Assembly (NCBI RefSeq): GCF_000421705.1
Contig: NZ_ATXN01000006.1
Span: 124,001-188,000, forward strand
Length of the DNA stretch: 64,000 nucleotides
Reading direction: 5' to 3'
Source of the DNA: Brevundimonas naejangsanensis DSM 23858
GTDB lineage: Bacteria; Pseudomonadota; Alphaproteobacteria; Caulobacterales; Caulobacteraceae
Part shown: in pieces, positions 54,197 to 62,584 of the stretch
Layout of the letters: each line of letters begins with the position of its first letter
Numbering within the stretch: position 1 is the stretch's first letter
Notes under the pieces: model-generated
What the model was told of the DNA's origin: nothing
The model's database searches: none
What the model saw: the letters and a program-made list of their open reading frames with translations, nothing else
Made by a program: the position numbers and the translations under genes

Positions 54197-56500
54197 TCAG
54201 GCTCTAACGCCATCTGCGGCGCTTCGGGCCTGTCGCGCAAGCTGGTCGAAACTGGCGCGATAGACGCTGGGCGTCGGATGCTCGCGGCGGCCCGCGGCGG
54301 CCGCCGCCTTGAAGGTCCAGGCCGGGTCCAGCAGGTGCGGACGCCCCAGGGCGACAAGGTCCGCTCGCCCTGCCGCCAGGATGGCGTTGGCCTGATCCGC
54401 CTCGGTGATGGCGCCGACCGCCAGGGTGCGAACGCCCGCCTCGTTGCGGATGCGGTCGGACAGGGGCGTCTGGTACATCCGGCCGGTGACAGGACGCGCG
54501 TCCGGATGCGTCTCGCCGGACGAGACGTCGATCAGGTCCGCCCCGGCCGCAGCCAGCCGACGGGCGATCTCAACCGCCTCATCCGGGGCCAGACCGGCCT
54601 GGCCCATCCAGTCCTCGGCCGATATCCGCACCAGCAACGGCTTGGCCTCAGGCCAGATGGCGCGCACCGCTTCCAGCACCGACAGCGGGAAGCGCAGACG
54701 CCCGTCCAGATCGCCGCCATAGGCGTCCTGGCGATGGTTCATCAGCGGCGTGATGAAGCTGGACAGCAAAGTCCCGTGTCCGGCCTGTATCTCCAGCACG
54801 TCGAAGCCCGCCGCCTCCGCCCGGCGCGCCGCGGCGACGAAGGCGTCGCGCACATCGTCCATCCCGGATTCGTCCAGAGCGGCGGGCGCGAGGCCGCCCT
54901 CGGCCCAGGGCCGGTCCGAAGCCGCCACCAGCGGCCAGGGGTGATCCAGCGGCGTCGTCGCCGGACGGCCGCCCTGCGGCGCGACGCACGCTCCGCGCGG
55001 ACCCGCATGGCCGATCTGGGCGCAGACGAGGGTTTCTCCCCCGGCGTGGATCAGGGCGTTGATGCGCGCCCAGCCCGCAATCTGATCGTCGTCATAGAGA
55101 CCGGCGCAGCCCGGCGTGACACGGCCCTCGGGTGACACGGCCAGCATTTCGGTCATGAGCAGACCCGCGCCGCCCAGCCCTCGCGCGCCATAATGCGCCA
55201 GGTGGAAGTCCGTCGCCCGCCCCTGAGCATCAGCCTGATAGGTCTGCATCGGAGCCACGACGATCCGGTTGGACAGTTGCGCCTCGCGCAGGCGCAGGGG
55301 GGCGAACATCGGCGGCGTCCCCGCCCCTGCACCCGCCTGGCCGGCGAACCAATCCTCGACCCGTCCCAGCCAGGGGCCGTCGCGCAGACGCAGGTTCTCG
55401 TGGCTGACCCTCTGGCTACGCGTCAGCAGGGCGTAGGCGAACTGCTCGGCGTCGAAATCCGCATAGCGGTCGATGTTCTCGAACCATTCGATGGAGTTGC
55501 GCGCGCTGTTCTGGATCTTCAGCACCTCGACCTGGCGCTCGTCGCGATAATCCTTCAGCGCCTGCGTCAGCGCCTGTCGGTTATCGAGGCCCGGCCGGTC
55601 CAGCACCTCGGCCAGCTTGATCGCATCCTCCAGCGCTAGCTTCGTGCCCGATCCGATCGAGAAGTGCGCCGTGTGCGCGGCGTCGCCGAGCAGCACCACA
55701 TTGTCGAAAGACCACTGGCCGCACAGCACCCGGCGGAAGTTGATCCACGACGCCGAGCCGCGCAGATGCGCCGAATTGCTCAGCAGCGGATGGCCGTCCA
55801 GATGGCGCGCGAAAATCCGTTCGCACGCCGCCAGCGTCTCTTCCTGGCTCATGTCCTCGAAGCCCAACCCCGCCCAGGTCTCAGGCGAGCATTCGACGAT
55901 GAAGGTCGAATGGGTTTCGTCGAACCGATAGGCATGCGCCCAGATCCAGCCCGCCGGGGTCTTCTCGAAGATGAAGGCGAAGGCGTCGAACAGCTTCTGC
56001 GTGCCCAGCCAGGTGAACTTGTTCCGGCGCGTCTGGATGTCGATGTCGAAACGGTCGGCGTAGCGGGTGCGGATGCGGCTGTTGATCCCGTCGGCGGCGA
56101 CGATCAGATCGAAGTCGGCGTAAGGCTCCAGATCATCGCCGAATTCGGTCTCGAAATGCATGACGACGCCGAGCTCGGCCGCCCGAGCCTGCAGAATCTG
56201 CAACAGCCGCTTGCGCCCGATGCCGATGAAGCCGTGGCCGGAAGACACCTCCGTGCGGCCGCCCAGCGCCACGGCGATGTCCTCCCAGTGCGCAAAGCTG
56301 TCCCGGATCCGATCCGCGCTGACCGGGTCGTTCGCCGTCAGATTGGTGAGAGTCTGGTCCGAAAAGACGACGCCCCAGCCGAAGGTGTCCCCGCTCCGGT
56401 TGCGCTCGAAGACATGGATGTCGTGCTCCGGGTTCCGAAGCTTCATCGAGATGGCGAAATAGATGCCGGCGGGACCGCCGCCAAGACAAGCAACACGCAT
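54197..56500 (-). CDS. 2-aminobenzoyl-CoA / salicylyl-CoA 5-hydroxylase-reductase (FAD monooxygenase fused to Old Yellow Enzyme domain)
   Basis: This is a 767-residue two-domain flavoenzyme. The N-terminal half is a class A FAD monooxygenase with VACLGGGPAGIYFAISMKLRN at residues 3-23, and DLIVAADGINSRIRTRY and VLLGDAAHTAHFSIGSGTKLA (GD motif). From about residue 395 a complete Old Yellow Enzyme-type domain follows (MFAPLRLREAQLSNRIVVAPMQTY, GHAGPRG). This fusion is known from 2-aminobenzoyl-CoA monooxygenase/reductase and salicylyl-CoA 5-hydroxylase. It would hydroxylate the ring of an aryl-CoA at C5 and possibly reduce it. A perfect TTTAGGTCTAAA palindrome lies 18 bp before the ATG. It heads the unit with MarR and thioesterase. 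Confidence 0.9.
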   Translation of the reverse strand: MRVACLGGGPAGIYFAISMKLRNPEHDIHVFERNRSGDTFGWGVVFSDQTLTNLTANDPVSADRIRDSFAHWEDIAVALGGRTEVSSGHGFIGIGRKRLLQILQARAAELGVVMHFETEFGDDLEPYADFDLIVAADGINSRIRTRYADRFDIDIQTRRNKFTWLGTQKLFDAFAFIFEKTPAGWIWAHAYRFDETHSTFIVECSPETWAGLGFEDMSQEETLAACERIFARHLDGHPLLSNSAHLRGSASWINFRRVLCGQWSFDNVVLLGDAAHTAHFSIGSGTKLALEDAIKLAEVLDRPGLDNRQALTQALKDYRDERQVEVLKIQNSARNSIEWFENIDRYADFDAEQFAYALLTRSQRVSHENLRLRDGPWLGRVEDWFAGQAGAGAGTPPMFAPLRLREAQLSNRIVVAPMQTYQADAQGRATDFHLAHYGARGLGGAGLLMTEMLAVSPEGRVTPGCAGLYDDDQIAGWARINALIHAGGETLVCAQIGHAGPRGACVAPQGGRPATTPLDHPWPLVAASDRPWAEGGLAPAALDESGMDDVRDAFVAAARRAEAAGFDVLEIQAGHGTLLSSFITPLMNHRQDAYGGDLDGRLRFPLSVLEAVRAIWPEAKPLLVRISAEDWMGQAGLAPDEAVEIARRLAAAGADLIDVSSGETHPDARPVTGRMYQTPLSDRIRNEAGVRTLAVGAITEADQANAILAAGRADLVALGRPHLLDPAWTFKAAAAAGRREHPTPSVYRASFDQLARQARSAADGVRA

Positions 56501-56517
56501 GAGACGCCTCCAGTTGC

Positions 56518-56529
56518 TTTAGGTCTAAA
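56518..56529. promoter_or_regulatory. MarR-type operator candidate TTTAGGTCTAAA
   Basis: Perfect 5-2-5 inverted repeat, 18 bp upstream of the hydroxylase start, overlapping an AT-rich TTTATTTTAG segment on the coding strand. A near copy lies at 51144. Confidence 0.6.
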
Positions 56530-56597
56530 ATAAATGAAGGCGGCAGGCAAGCGGTTCATCTCCGCCGCCGACAGGGCGCTGCATCGCGGGAAGCGTC

Positions 56598-57074
56598 CTA
56601 GTCCGTCATGGCTTCCAGGTTGGCGTTCAGTCGCCCGAGCAGCGTCAGCAGCCGCTCAGCATCCCGCTCGGCGAAACCCGCCAGCGCCTGGCGATAGACG
56701 GGCGCCATCAGGACCCGGGCCTGCGCCAACCGCTCGCGGCCCGCCTGCGTCAGACTGACGTCGATCACCCGCGCGTCCGCCGCGCTGGGATTGCGCGACA
56801 CCAGCCCGGCATTGGTCATCCGCTCCACGATCCGCATCATGGTCGACAGATTGATCACGCCCGCCCGCGAAATCTGACCGATCGAACGCGGCGCCTGCTC
56901 GCCCAGGATCATCAGGACCCGCCAGGTCGGGATGTCGACGTCGATCTTCCGCAGTTCGCGCTCGATGATCAGATTGTAGCGGCTCAGCACCCTGTTCACC
57001 TGGTAAAAAGGGTAGCGCTCAAGACGGAAATCTTCCGAACCGGGGTCGCCTGTCCGGCGCGTTTGCTCAGCCAC
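56598..57074 (-). CDS. MarR-family transcriptional regulator
   Basis: This 158-residue MarR protein has DNA-binding segment IGQISRAGVINLSTMMRIVERMTNAGLVSRNPSAADARVIDVSL (about residues 62-105). The wing has SAADAR, shorter in charge than the DPxDRR of the other three MarR proteins in the window. It is divergent from the cyclase-IorAB operon, with a TTGCA-GA-TGCAA palindrome in the gap, which suggests it controls that operon and itself. The hydroxylase gene lies about 100 bp downstream on the same strand. Confidence 0.92.
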   Translation of the reverse strand: MAEQTRRTGDPGSEDFRLERYPFYQVNRVLSRYNLIIERELRKIDVDIPTWRVLMILGEQAPRSIGQISRAGVINLSTMMRIVERMTNAGLVSRNPSAADARVIDVSLTQAGRERLAQARVLMAPVYRQALAGFAERDAERLLTLLGRLNANLEAMTD

Positions 57075-57124
57075 GGCGCCGTCCCTCTCCGCCCAGAGCC
57101 AACGCCGGATCAGCGTCGGCGCTC

Positions 57125-57153
57125 AAGAAATTAGTTGCAGATGCAAGTTTCTT
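57125..57153. promoter_or_regulatory. Operator candidate in MarR/cyclase divergent gap
   Basis: An inner palindrome TTGCA-GA-TGCAA (57135-57146) is framed by outer arms AAGAAA (57125-57130) and TTTCTT (57148-57153). It lies about midway between the MarR start and the cyclase start. Confidence 0.5.
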
Positions 57154-57196
57154 CGGCAAGGCTCGATCCTGAGGAAAAAGAAAAGGGGAGGGACGA

Positions 57197-57982
57197 ATGT
57201 CCGCATCTGCACAAGCTCTGTCGCAAATCGCGGCAGGCATCGCCAGCGGTGATGTAAAGGTCGTCGACCTGACGCAAATCCTGTCGGAAGACACGCCGAC
57301 TCTGGTGCTGCCGCCGCCGTTCGGCCAGTGCGCGCCGTTCAGCCGCGAGGAAATATCCCGCTACGACGAGCGCGGCGTCGCCTGGTACTGGAGCAATTTC
57401 ACCGTCGGCGAGCACACGGGCACCCATTTCGACGCGCCCGCCCACTGGGTCACCGGCAAGGACCAGCCCGCCGGCACCGTGGACGTGGTGCCGCCGTCCG
57501 ACCTGATCGCGCCCGCCGTCGTCATCGACTGCTCCGCCGAGGCCGCCGCCGATCCCGACTTCCTGCTGGAGCCCTCGCACATCGAGGCGTGGGAGGCTGT
57601 TCACGGCCGCATCCCGCCGCGCAGTTGGGTCCTTTTCCGCACGGACTGGTCCAAGCGTGACCCGGAGGCCTATGTGAACCGCCGCGAAGACGGCGCCCAC
57701 ACCCCTGGACCGTCGGTCGCGGCCGTCCGCCTGCTGGTCGAAGAGCGCGACGCCCTGGGCTTCGGCGTCGAAACCATCGGCACGGACGCCGGTCAGGCGC
57801 ACCTGCTGGAGCCGCCCTACCCCGCCCACGCCCTGTTCCACGGCGCCGGCCGCTATGGTCTGCAATGTCTGCAGAACCTGCACGCCCTGCCGCCGACGGG
57901 CGCCGTGGTGATCGCGCCGCCGCTGAAGATCCGTGATGGATCGGGCAGCCCGCTGCGCGTTCTGGCTCTGGTCGCGGGCTGA
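57197..57982 (+). CDS. Cyclase-family metal hydrolase (kynurenine formamidase/isatin hydrolase-like)
   Basis: This 261-residue cyclase-family hydrolase has the family metal motif HTGTHFDAPAHW, with candidate ligands His73, His77 and Asp79 and a nearby His83. Family members include kynurenine formamidase and isatin hydrolase, which open an N-aryl amide bond. The next two genes encode a 2-oxoacid:ferredoxin oxidoreductase and an anthraniloyl-CoA-type hydroxylase lies nearby. For that reason isatin hydrolase, making the 2-oxoacid isatinate, fits better than formamidase. AAGGGGAGGGACGA precedes the ATG, and the IorA-like gene follows after 6 bp. Confidence 0.85.
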   Translation: MSASAQALSQIAAGIASGDVKVVDLTQILSEDTPTLVLPPPFGQCAPFSREEISRYDERGVAWYWSNFTVGEHTGTHFDAPAHWVTGKDQPAGTVDVVPPSDLIAPAVVIDCSAEAAADPDFLLEPSHIEAWEAVHGRIPPRSWVLFRTDWSKRDPEAYVNRREDGAHTPGPSVAAVRLLVEERDALGFGVETIGTDAGQAHLLEPPYPAHALFHGAGRYGLQCLQNLHALPPTGAVVIAPPLKIRDGSGSPLRVLALVAG

Positions 57983-57988
57983 TCCAGG

Positions 57989-60130
57989 ATGGCCGAGCGT
58001 TCGTTCAAGTCGGAAGTCCGCAAACTGACCGCGGGTGAAGGCGACGTCTTTCACGGCGAGGGCATCCTCGCCGTGACCAAGGCGCTGCTGCAATCCGGGG
58101 TCGCCTATGTCGGCGGTTATCAGGGCTCGCCCATCAGCCACCTGATGGACGTCTTCGCCGATGCCAACGACCTGCTTGAAAGCCTGGACGTTCATTTCGA
58201 GGCCAGCGCCTCGGAAGCCACGGCGGCGGCCATGCTGGCCGCCTCCGTCAACTATCCCTTGCGCGGCGCCGTGGCCTGGAAGTCCGTCGTGGGCACGAAC
58301 GTCGCCTCTGACGCCCTGTCCAACGTCGCGTCGGGCGGGGTGACGGGCGGCGCCATGATCATCGTCGGCGAGGACTATGGCGAAGGCTCCTCCATCATGC
58401 AGGAGCGCACCCACGCCTTCGCCATGAAGTCGCAGATGTGGCTGCTCGACCCCCGCCCCAACCTGACCAGCATCGTCGACATGGTCGAAAAGGGCTTCGA
58501 GCTTTCCGAGGCCTCGCACACGCCCGTCATGCTGGAGCTGCGTGTGCGCTCCTGCCACATGACCGGAAGCTTCGTCGCCCGCGACAACCGCCGCCCGCCC
58601 CTGACCGTGGCCCAGGCGGCGGCCGCGCCCGTGCGCGATGTGGAGCGGATCGTCCTGCCGCCCGCCAACTTCCTGCATGAGGTCGAGAAGGTCGAGAAGC
58701 GCTGGCCCGCCGGCGTCGCCTTCGTGCGCGACAACAAGCTGAACGAGACCTTCGGCCCGGACGAGGGCGAGATCGGCCTGATCGTCCAGGGCGGCCTCTA
58801 CAACAACCTGAACCGGGCGATGGAGTTGCTGGGCCTAGCCGACGCCTTCGGCGACAGCGCCCTGCCGATCTACTGCCTCAACGTCACCTATCCGCTGATC
58901 CCCGAAGAGGTGACGGACTTCTGTCGCGGCAAGAAGGCGGTACTGATCATCGAGGAAGGCCAGCCCGAGTTCATCGAGCATGAGCTGAACACCCTGATCC
59001 GGCGCGCAGGTCTTGAGACCCGCATCGTCGGCAAGGGCCCGCTGCCGCGCGCCGGGGAATACGCCGCCCACGTCATCCAGAAGGGGCTGAAGAGCTTCCT
59101 GGAGGAATGGAGCCCGAAACACGCTCCAGCGCCCGCACCGGTTTCCGCCGCCCCGGCGCCTGCGGCGGTCACAAGTCTGGCCGCCGAGGTTCCTGCCCGC
59201 CCCGCCGGTTTCTGCACCGGCTGCCCGGAGCGCCCGATCTTCACCGCCATGAAGATGGTCGAGCGCGAACTGGGCCCGTCGCACGTGTCGGCGGATATCG
59301 GCTGCCACCTGTTCTCTATCCTGCCGCCGTTCAACATCGGCAATACGACGATGGGCTACGGCCTGGGCGCCGCCGGGGCTTCGGCCTTCAAGCCGAAGGA
59401 CAGGCGCGCGATCGCCATCATGGGCGATGGAGGCTTCTGGCATAACGGCCTGACCTCAGGCGTCGGCAACGCCGTGTTCAACAAGAACGACACCGTCACC
59501 CTGGTCGTCGACAACGGCTATTCGGCTGCGACCGGCGGCCAGGACGTGCTGTCCTCGCGCGCCGACAGCAAGACGCGCAGCACCCGAAATCCGATCGAGA
59601 AGGCGGCGCGAGGCGTCGGCGTGGAATGGGTGCGCTCCATCGACCGCACGTATGACCTGAAACGCATGAAGGACGCGCTGAAGGAAGCGCTGACCAGCCC
59701 GGAGAAGGGTCCGAAGGTCATCATCGCCCAGTCCGAATGCATGCTGAACAAGCAGCGCCGCGAGAAGCCCCTGCTGCGCAAGGCCGCTCAGGCGGGACGG
59801 CGCGTCTCTCAGGACCGCTTCGGCGTTGATCCCGACACCTGCACTGGGGACCACAGCTGCATCCGTCTGTCCGGCTGCCCCTCCCTGTCGATCAAGCCCA
59901 ATCCTGATCCGTTGCGGCGCGATCCGGTGGCCCATGTCGACAACTCCTGCGTCGGCTGCGGCCTGTGCGGCGAGGTCAGCCACGCCGCCATTCTGTGCCC
60001 CAGCTTCTATCGGGCGCGGGTGGTGACCAACCCGGGACGCTGGGAGCGCTTCGTCAACGGACTGCGCCAACGCATCATCACGACTCTCCAGCGCGGAGCC
60101 GAGCGCCGCCTGGCGGCACGGGCTTTCTGA
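57989..60130 (+). CDS. Indolepyruvate/arylglyoxylate ferredoxin oxidoreductase alpha subunit (IorA-like)
   Basis: This 713-residue thiamine-diphosphate enzyme subunit has an N-terminal pyrimidine-binding domain (GVAYVGGYQGSPISHLMDVF, about residues 36-55), then FCTGCPERPIFTAM and the TPP-binding region IMGDGGFWHNGLTSGVGNAVFNKNDTVTLVVDNGYSAATGGQ. The C-terminal ferredoxin domain has cluster motifs CTGDHSCIRLSGCP and CVGCGLC. It oxidatively decarboxylates a 2-oxoacid with CoA to an acyl-CoA, passing electrons to ferredoxin. After an isatin-type hydrolase the substrate could be isatinate (2-aminophenylglyoxylate), giving anthraniloyl-CoA. An arylpyruvate is the alternative. Confidence 0.9.
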   Translation: MAERSFKSEVRKLTAGEGDVFHGEGILAVTKALLQSGVAYVGGYQGSPISHLMDVFADANDLLESLDVHFEASASEATAAAMLAASVNYPLRGAVAWKSVVGTNVASDALSNVASGGVTGGAMIIVGEDYGEGSSIMQERTHAFAMKSQMWLLDPRPNLTSIVDMVEKGFELSEASHTPVMLELRVRSCHMTGSFVARDNRRPPLTVAQAAAAPVRDVERIVLPPANFLHEVEKVEKRWPAGVAFVRDNKLNETFGPDEGEIGLIVQGGLYNNLNRAMELLGLADAFGDSALPIYCLNVTYPLIPEEVTDFCRGKKAVLIIEEGQPEFIEHELNTLIRRAGLETRIVGKGPLPRAGEYAAHVIQKGLKSFLEEWSPKHAPAPAPVSAAPAPAAVTSLAAEVPARPAGFCTGCPERPIFTAMKMVERELGPSHVSADIGCHLFSILPPFNIGNTTMGYGLGAAGASAFKPKDRRAIAIMGDGGFWHNGLTSGVGNAVFNKNDTVTLVVDNGYSAATGGQDVLSSRADSKTRSTRNPIEKAARGVGVEWVRSIDRTYDLKRMKDALKEALTSPEKGPKVIIAQSECMLNKQRREKPLLRKAAQAGRRVSQDRFGVDPDTCTGDHSCIRLSGCPSLSIKPNPDPLRRDPVAHVDNSCVGCGLCGEVSHAAILCPSFYRARVVTNPGRWERFVNGLRQRIITTLQRGAERRLAARAF

Positions 60131-60135
60131 GAACC

Positions 60136-61617
60136 ATGACACAGCAAAGAGATCGTCTCTGCATCGCCATTCTGGCGCTCGGAGGACAGGGCGGCGGCGT
60201 GCTGGCCGACTGGATTCAGAGCGTCGCCCGCAGCCAGGGCCAGCTGGCTCAGGGCACCTCCGTCCCCGGCGTGGCCCAGCGCACGGGCTCGACCGTTTAC
60301 TATGTCGAACTGGCGCCCATGCCTGCCGACGGGCGCGCGCCCGTCCTGGCGCAGATGCCGACGCCCGGCGACGTCGATGTCGTCATCGCCTCCGAGCTGA
60401 TGGAGGTCGGCCGCGCCATGGTGCGCGGCTTCGTCAGCGCCGAACGCACGACGCTGATCGGCTCGACCCATCGCATCTACGCCATCGCCGAGAAGTCGGC
60501 GATGGGCGACGGTCGCGCCGACAGCAGCAAGATTCTCGAAGCCGCCGCCAAGCGGGCGCGCCGCTTCGTCGGCTTCGACATGGACGCCGCCTCCGCCCGG
60601 TCTGGCAGCGTCATCAGTTCGATCATGTTCGGCGCCCTGGCGGGCAGCGGCGCCCTGCCCTTCCCGCGCGAAGCCTTCGAAGACGCGATCCGCGCCAGCG
60701 GCGTCGCGGTCGACAGCAACCTCAAGGGCTTCGCCGAGGGGTTCGACGCCGCCCGTCAGCCGGTCGCGGCGCCCGACGAACCTGCGGTTCCGACGCCGGA
60801 ACCGACCACGCCCTTCGGCCAGGCGCTGGCGGCGCGGATTCGCGCCCGCCTGCCCGCCGCCGCGCACAGGAACGCCCTGCTGGGGGTTCAGCGCCTGATG
60901 GACTATCAGGATCAGGCCTACGCCGCCCTCTATCTCGAACGGCTGGAGCGGATCGCGGCGCTGGACCAGCCCCCGCACGCCCTGACCACAGAGACGGCCG
61001 CGGCCCTGGCGCTGTGGATGGCCTATGACGACACCATCCGGGTAGCGGACCTGAAAACGCGCGCCTCCCGCGCGGCTCGCGTCCGTGGTGAAGTGCGCGT
61101 CAAGAACGACCAGCTTCTCAGCGTCACCGAGTTCATGCACCCCCGTCTGCGCGAGATCTGCGAGACCCTGCCCGCCCCGATCGGGCGGCGCCTCCTGCAC
61201 AGCACCGCCGCCGAAAAACTGCTGGGGCGCTTCTTCACCAAGGGCCGCCATGTGGAGACGACGAGGCTGCGCTGGTTCCTGATGCTGAGCCTGCTGGCCG
61301 CCATGCGTCCGTTGCGCCGCAGTTCCCTGCGCTACCAGGAGGAGCAGCAGCGCGTAGAAGGATGGCTAGCGGAAATTCAGGCTCGGGCGCCGTCGCAGCC
61401 GGATGTCGCGCTCGAAGTCGCGCGATGCCAGAACCTGATCAAGGGCTATGGCGAGACCTTCGATCGCGGCCTGTCCAGCTACGCCAAAATCCTGGGCTTC
61501 ATCCGCTCCGGCGCGCCGACCGCCGACGACATCGCCACGCTTCGCCGTGCGGCCCTGGCCGACGAACAGGGGCAGGCGCTTAATGCTGAGCTCAACCGAC
61601 TGGGCGCCGCAGCCTGA
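60136..61617 (+). CDS. Indolepyruvate ferredoxin oxidoreductase beta subunit family protein (IorB-like, long form)
   Basis: This is a 493-residue protein. The first 200 residues are the gamma/beta domain of 2-oxoacid:ferredoxin oxidoreductases (IAILALGGQGGGVLADWIQ near residues 9-27, GTSVPGVAQRTGSTVYYVEL). The remaining 290 residues form an extra helical domain (probably DUF6537) absent from archaeal IorB. Such long IorB proteins are known from bacterial aromatic catabolism. I start at 60136, 5 bp after the IorA stop. The upstream open frame is IorA antisense-frame shadow. It completes the enzyme with the gene before it. Confidence 0.88.
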   Translation: MTQQRDRLCIAILALGGQGGGVLADWIQSVARSQGQLAQGTSVPGVAQRTGSTVYYVELAPMPADGRAPVLAQMPTPGDVDVVIASELMEVGRAMVRGFVSAERTTLIGSTHRIYAIAEKSAMGDGRADSSKILEAAAKRARRFVGFDMDAASARSGSVISSIMFGALAGSGALPFPREAFEDAIRASGVAVDSNLKGFAEGFDAARQPVAAPDEPAVPTPEPTTPFGQALAARIRARLPAAAHRNALLGVQRLMDYQDQAYAALYLERLERIAALDQPPHALTTETAAALALWMAYDDTIRVADLKTRASRAARVRGEVRVKNDQLLSVTEFMHPRLREICETLPAPIGRRLLHSTAAEKLLGRFFTKGRHVETTRLRWFLMLSLLAAMRPLRRSSLRYQEEQQRVEGWLAEIQARAPSQPDVALEVARCQNLIKGYGETFDRGLSSYAKILGFIRSGAPTADDIATLRRAALADEQGQALNAELNRLGAAA

Positions 61618-61652
61618 CGGTCGCCCACGCGCCTTTGGCGTGATGCGCAACA

Positions 61653-61688
61653 GACATGGCCGGCGCCGCCGAGCGCGCCAGCCATGTC
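61653..61688. terminator. Long hairpin in convergent IorB/DUF1838 gap
   Basis: GACATGGC (61653-61660) pairs with GCCATGTC (61681-61688), with inner GGCGC/GCGCC pairing. No T run follows on either strand, so it may be a terminator or an extragenic palindrome. Confidence 0.45.
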
Positions 61689-61698
61689 GTCATCTCGC

Positions 61699-62508
61699 CT
61701 AGCGCCCTTGAAGCGCTTTGATCTCTGCCAGATCGAGCGGCGGAGCCTTCCAGCGCGGCTGCTCCTGCACCACGAAATCGCGGATGGATGCGGGCAGATC
61801 GTCGAACGATTCATACCGCCAGCCCGCCTGGTGAAGGTAGGACGTGCCCGCGCCCAGCGCCGGCGGGGTCGGCACAGACGACGCGAAACTGACAAGGTTC
61901 TTATAGGCGGCTCCAGACGCCTCAGGCAGAACAAAGAAGTCATAGGTCTCAAAGGACTGGAGCCTCTGCCCGCCCGGCAAAGGGCGATCGCGATAAACAG
62001 GGACGGTGAAGTTGGCGATGTCCCCGATCCATCGCGCGCTGATCACTTCATGCGGCCCGGTTACGCTGACGCGCTCGCCCGTTCCCACCACAGAGATGGT
62101 CTGCAGCCGGTCGCCGTTCAGCCGATAATGAATCTGCTGATAATCGAACAGGATGGGTTCCAGAGGAACGCCGTTGAGTTCCCGCAAAAGCTCGCCCGTC
62201 TGCACATCGCGGTAGATGTACACCTTACGAGACAACTGGATAAAGCCGCCCGGATAGTCCGGATCCGGGACCAGACGGGCTGTATCAAAGCCCTCCACCT
62301 TGGCCAGAACCTTGCCCGTGGGGAACTCCGTGATTTCGCCGGTTGAATACCAGTAGACCGGCGATGCCCCCATTCCGCCTGTACGCGTCTGGAGCCAGAC
62401 CTGAAAAAGCTGCGCATCAAATCCGTTCGCCAGCGCTGTCGTCGGCGTCATCATCATCAGTGCGCAGATCATCGCAGCAAGGCGCGATACTTTCCGAAAC
62501 ACCATCAT
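61699..62508 (-). CDS. DUF1838 family secreted protein
   Basis: This is a 269-residue protein with a Sec signal peptide ending near TTALA. The mature part carries repeated short beta motifs (VYWYSTGEITEFPTGKVLAKVEGFD, KVYIYRDVQTGELLRELNG), the pattern of DUF1838 proteins, often annotated next to TonB receptors or oxidoreductases. GGAGGGGAGTTGAA precedes the ATG at 62508. No catalytic motif is recognisable and the function is unknown. It is divergent from the TonB receptor at 62738, across a gap containing two inverted repeats. Confidence 0.75.
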   Translation of the reverse strand: MMVFRKVSRLAAMICALMMMTPTTALANGFDAQLFQVWLQTRTGGMGASPVYWYSTGEITEFPTGKVLAKVEGFDTARLVPDPDYPGGFIQLSRKVYIYRDVQTGELLRELNGVPLEPILFDYQQIHYRLNGDRLQTISVVGTGERVSVTGPHEVISARWIGDIANFTVPVYRDRPLPGGQRLQSFETYDFFVLPEASGAAYKNLVSFASSVPTPPALGAGTSYLHQAGWRYESFDDLPASIRDFVVQEQPRWKAPPLDLAEIKALQGR

Positions 62509-62521
62509 TTCAACTCCCCTC

Positions 62522-62580
62522 CACAAGGCATCTTGTGCCTACTTCAATACAAGTCTAACGTTGATATCGCTGTGTCAACG
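62522..62580. promoter_or_regulatory. Two inverted repeats in DUF1838/TonB receptor gap
   Basis: CACAAG-GCAT-CTTGTG (62522-62537) and CGTTGA-N10-TCAACG (62559-62580) lie close together in the divergent gap. They are candidate operator sites for a regulator not in this window. Confidence 0.4.
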
Positions 62581-62584
62581 ACAT

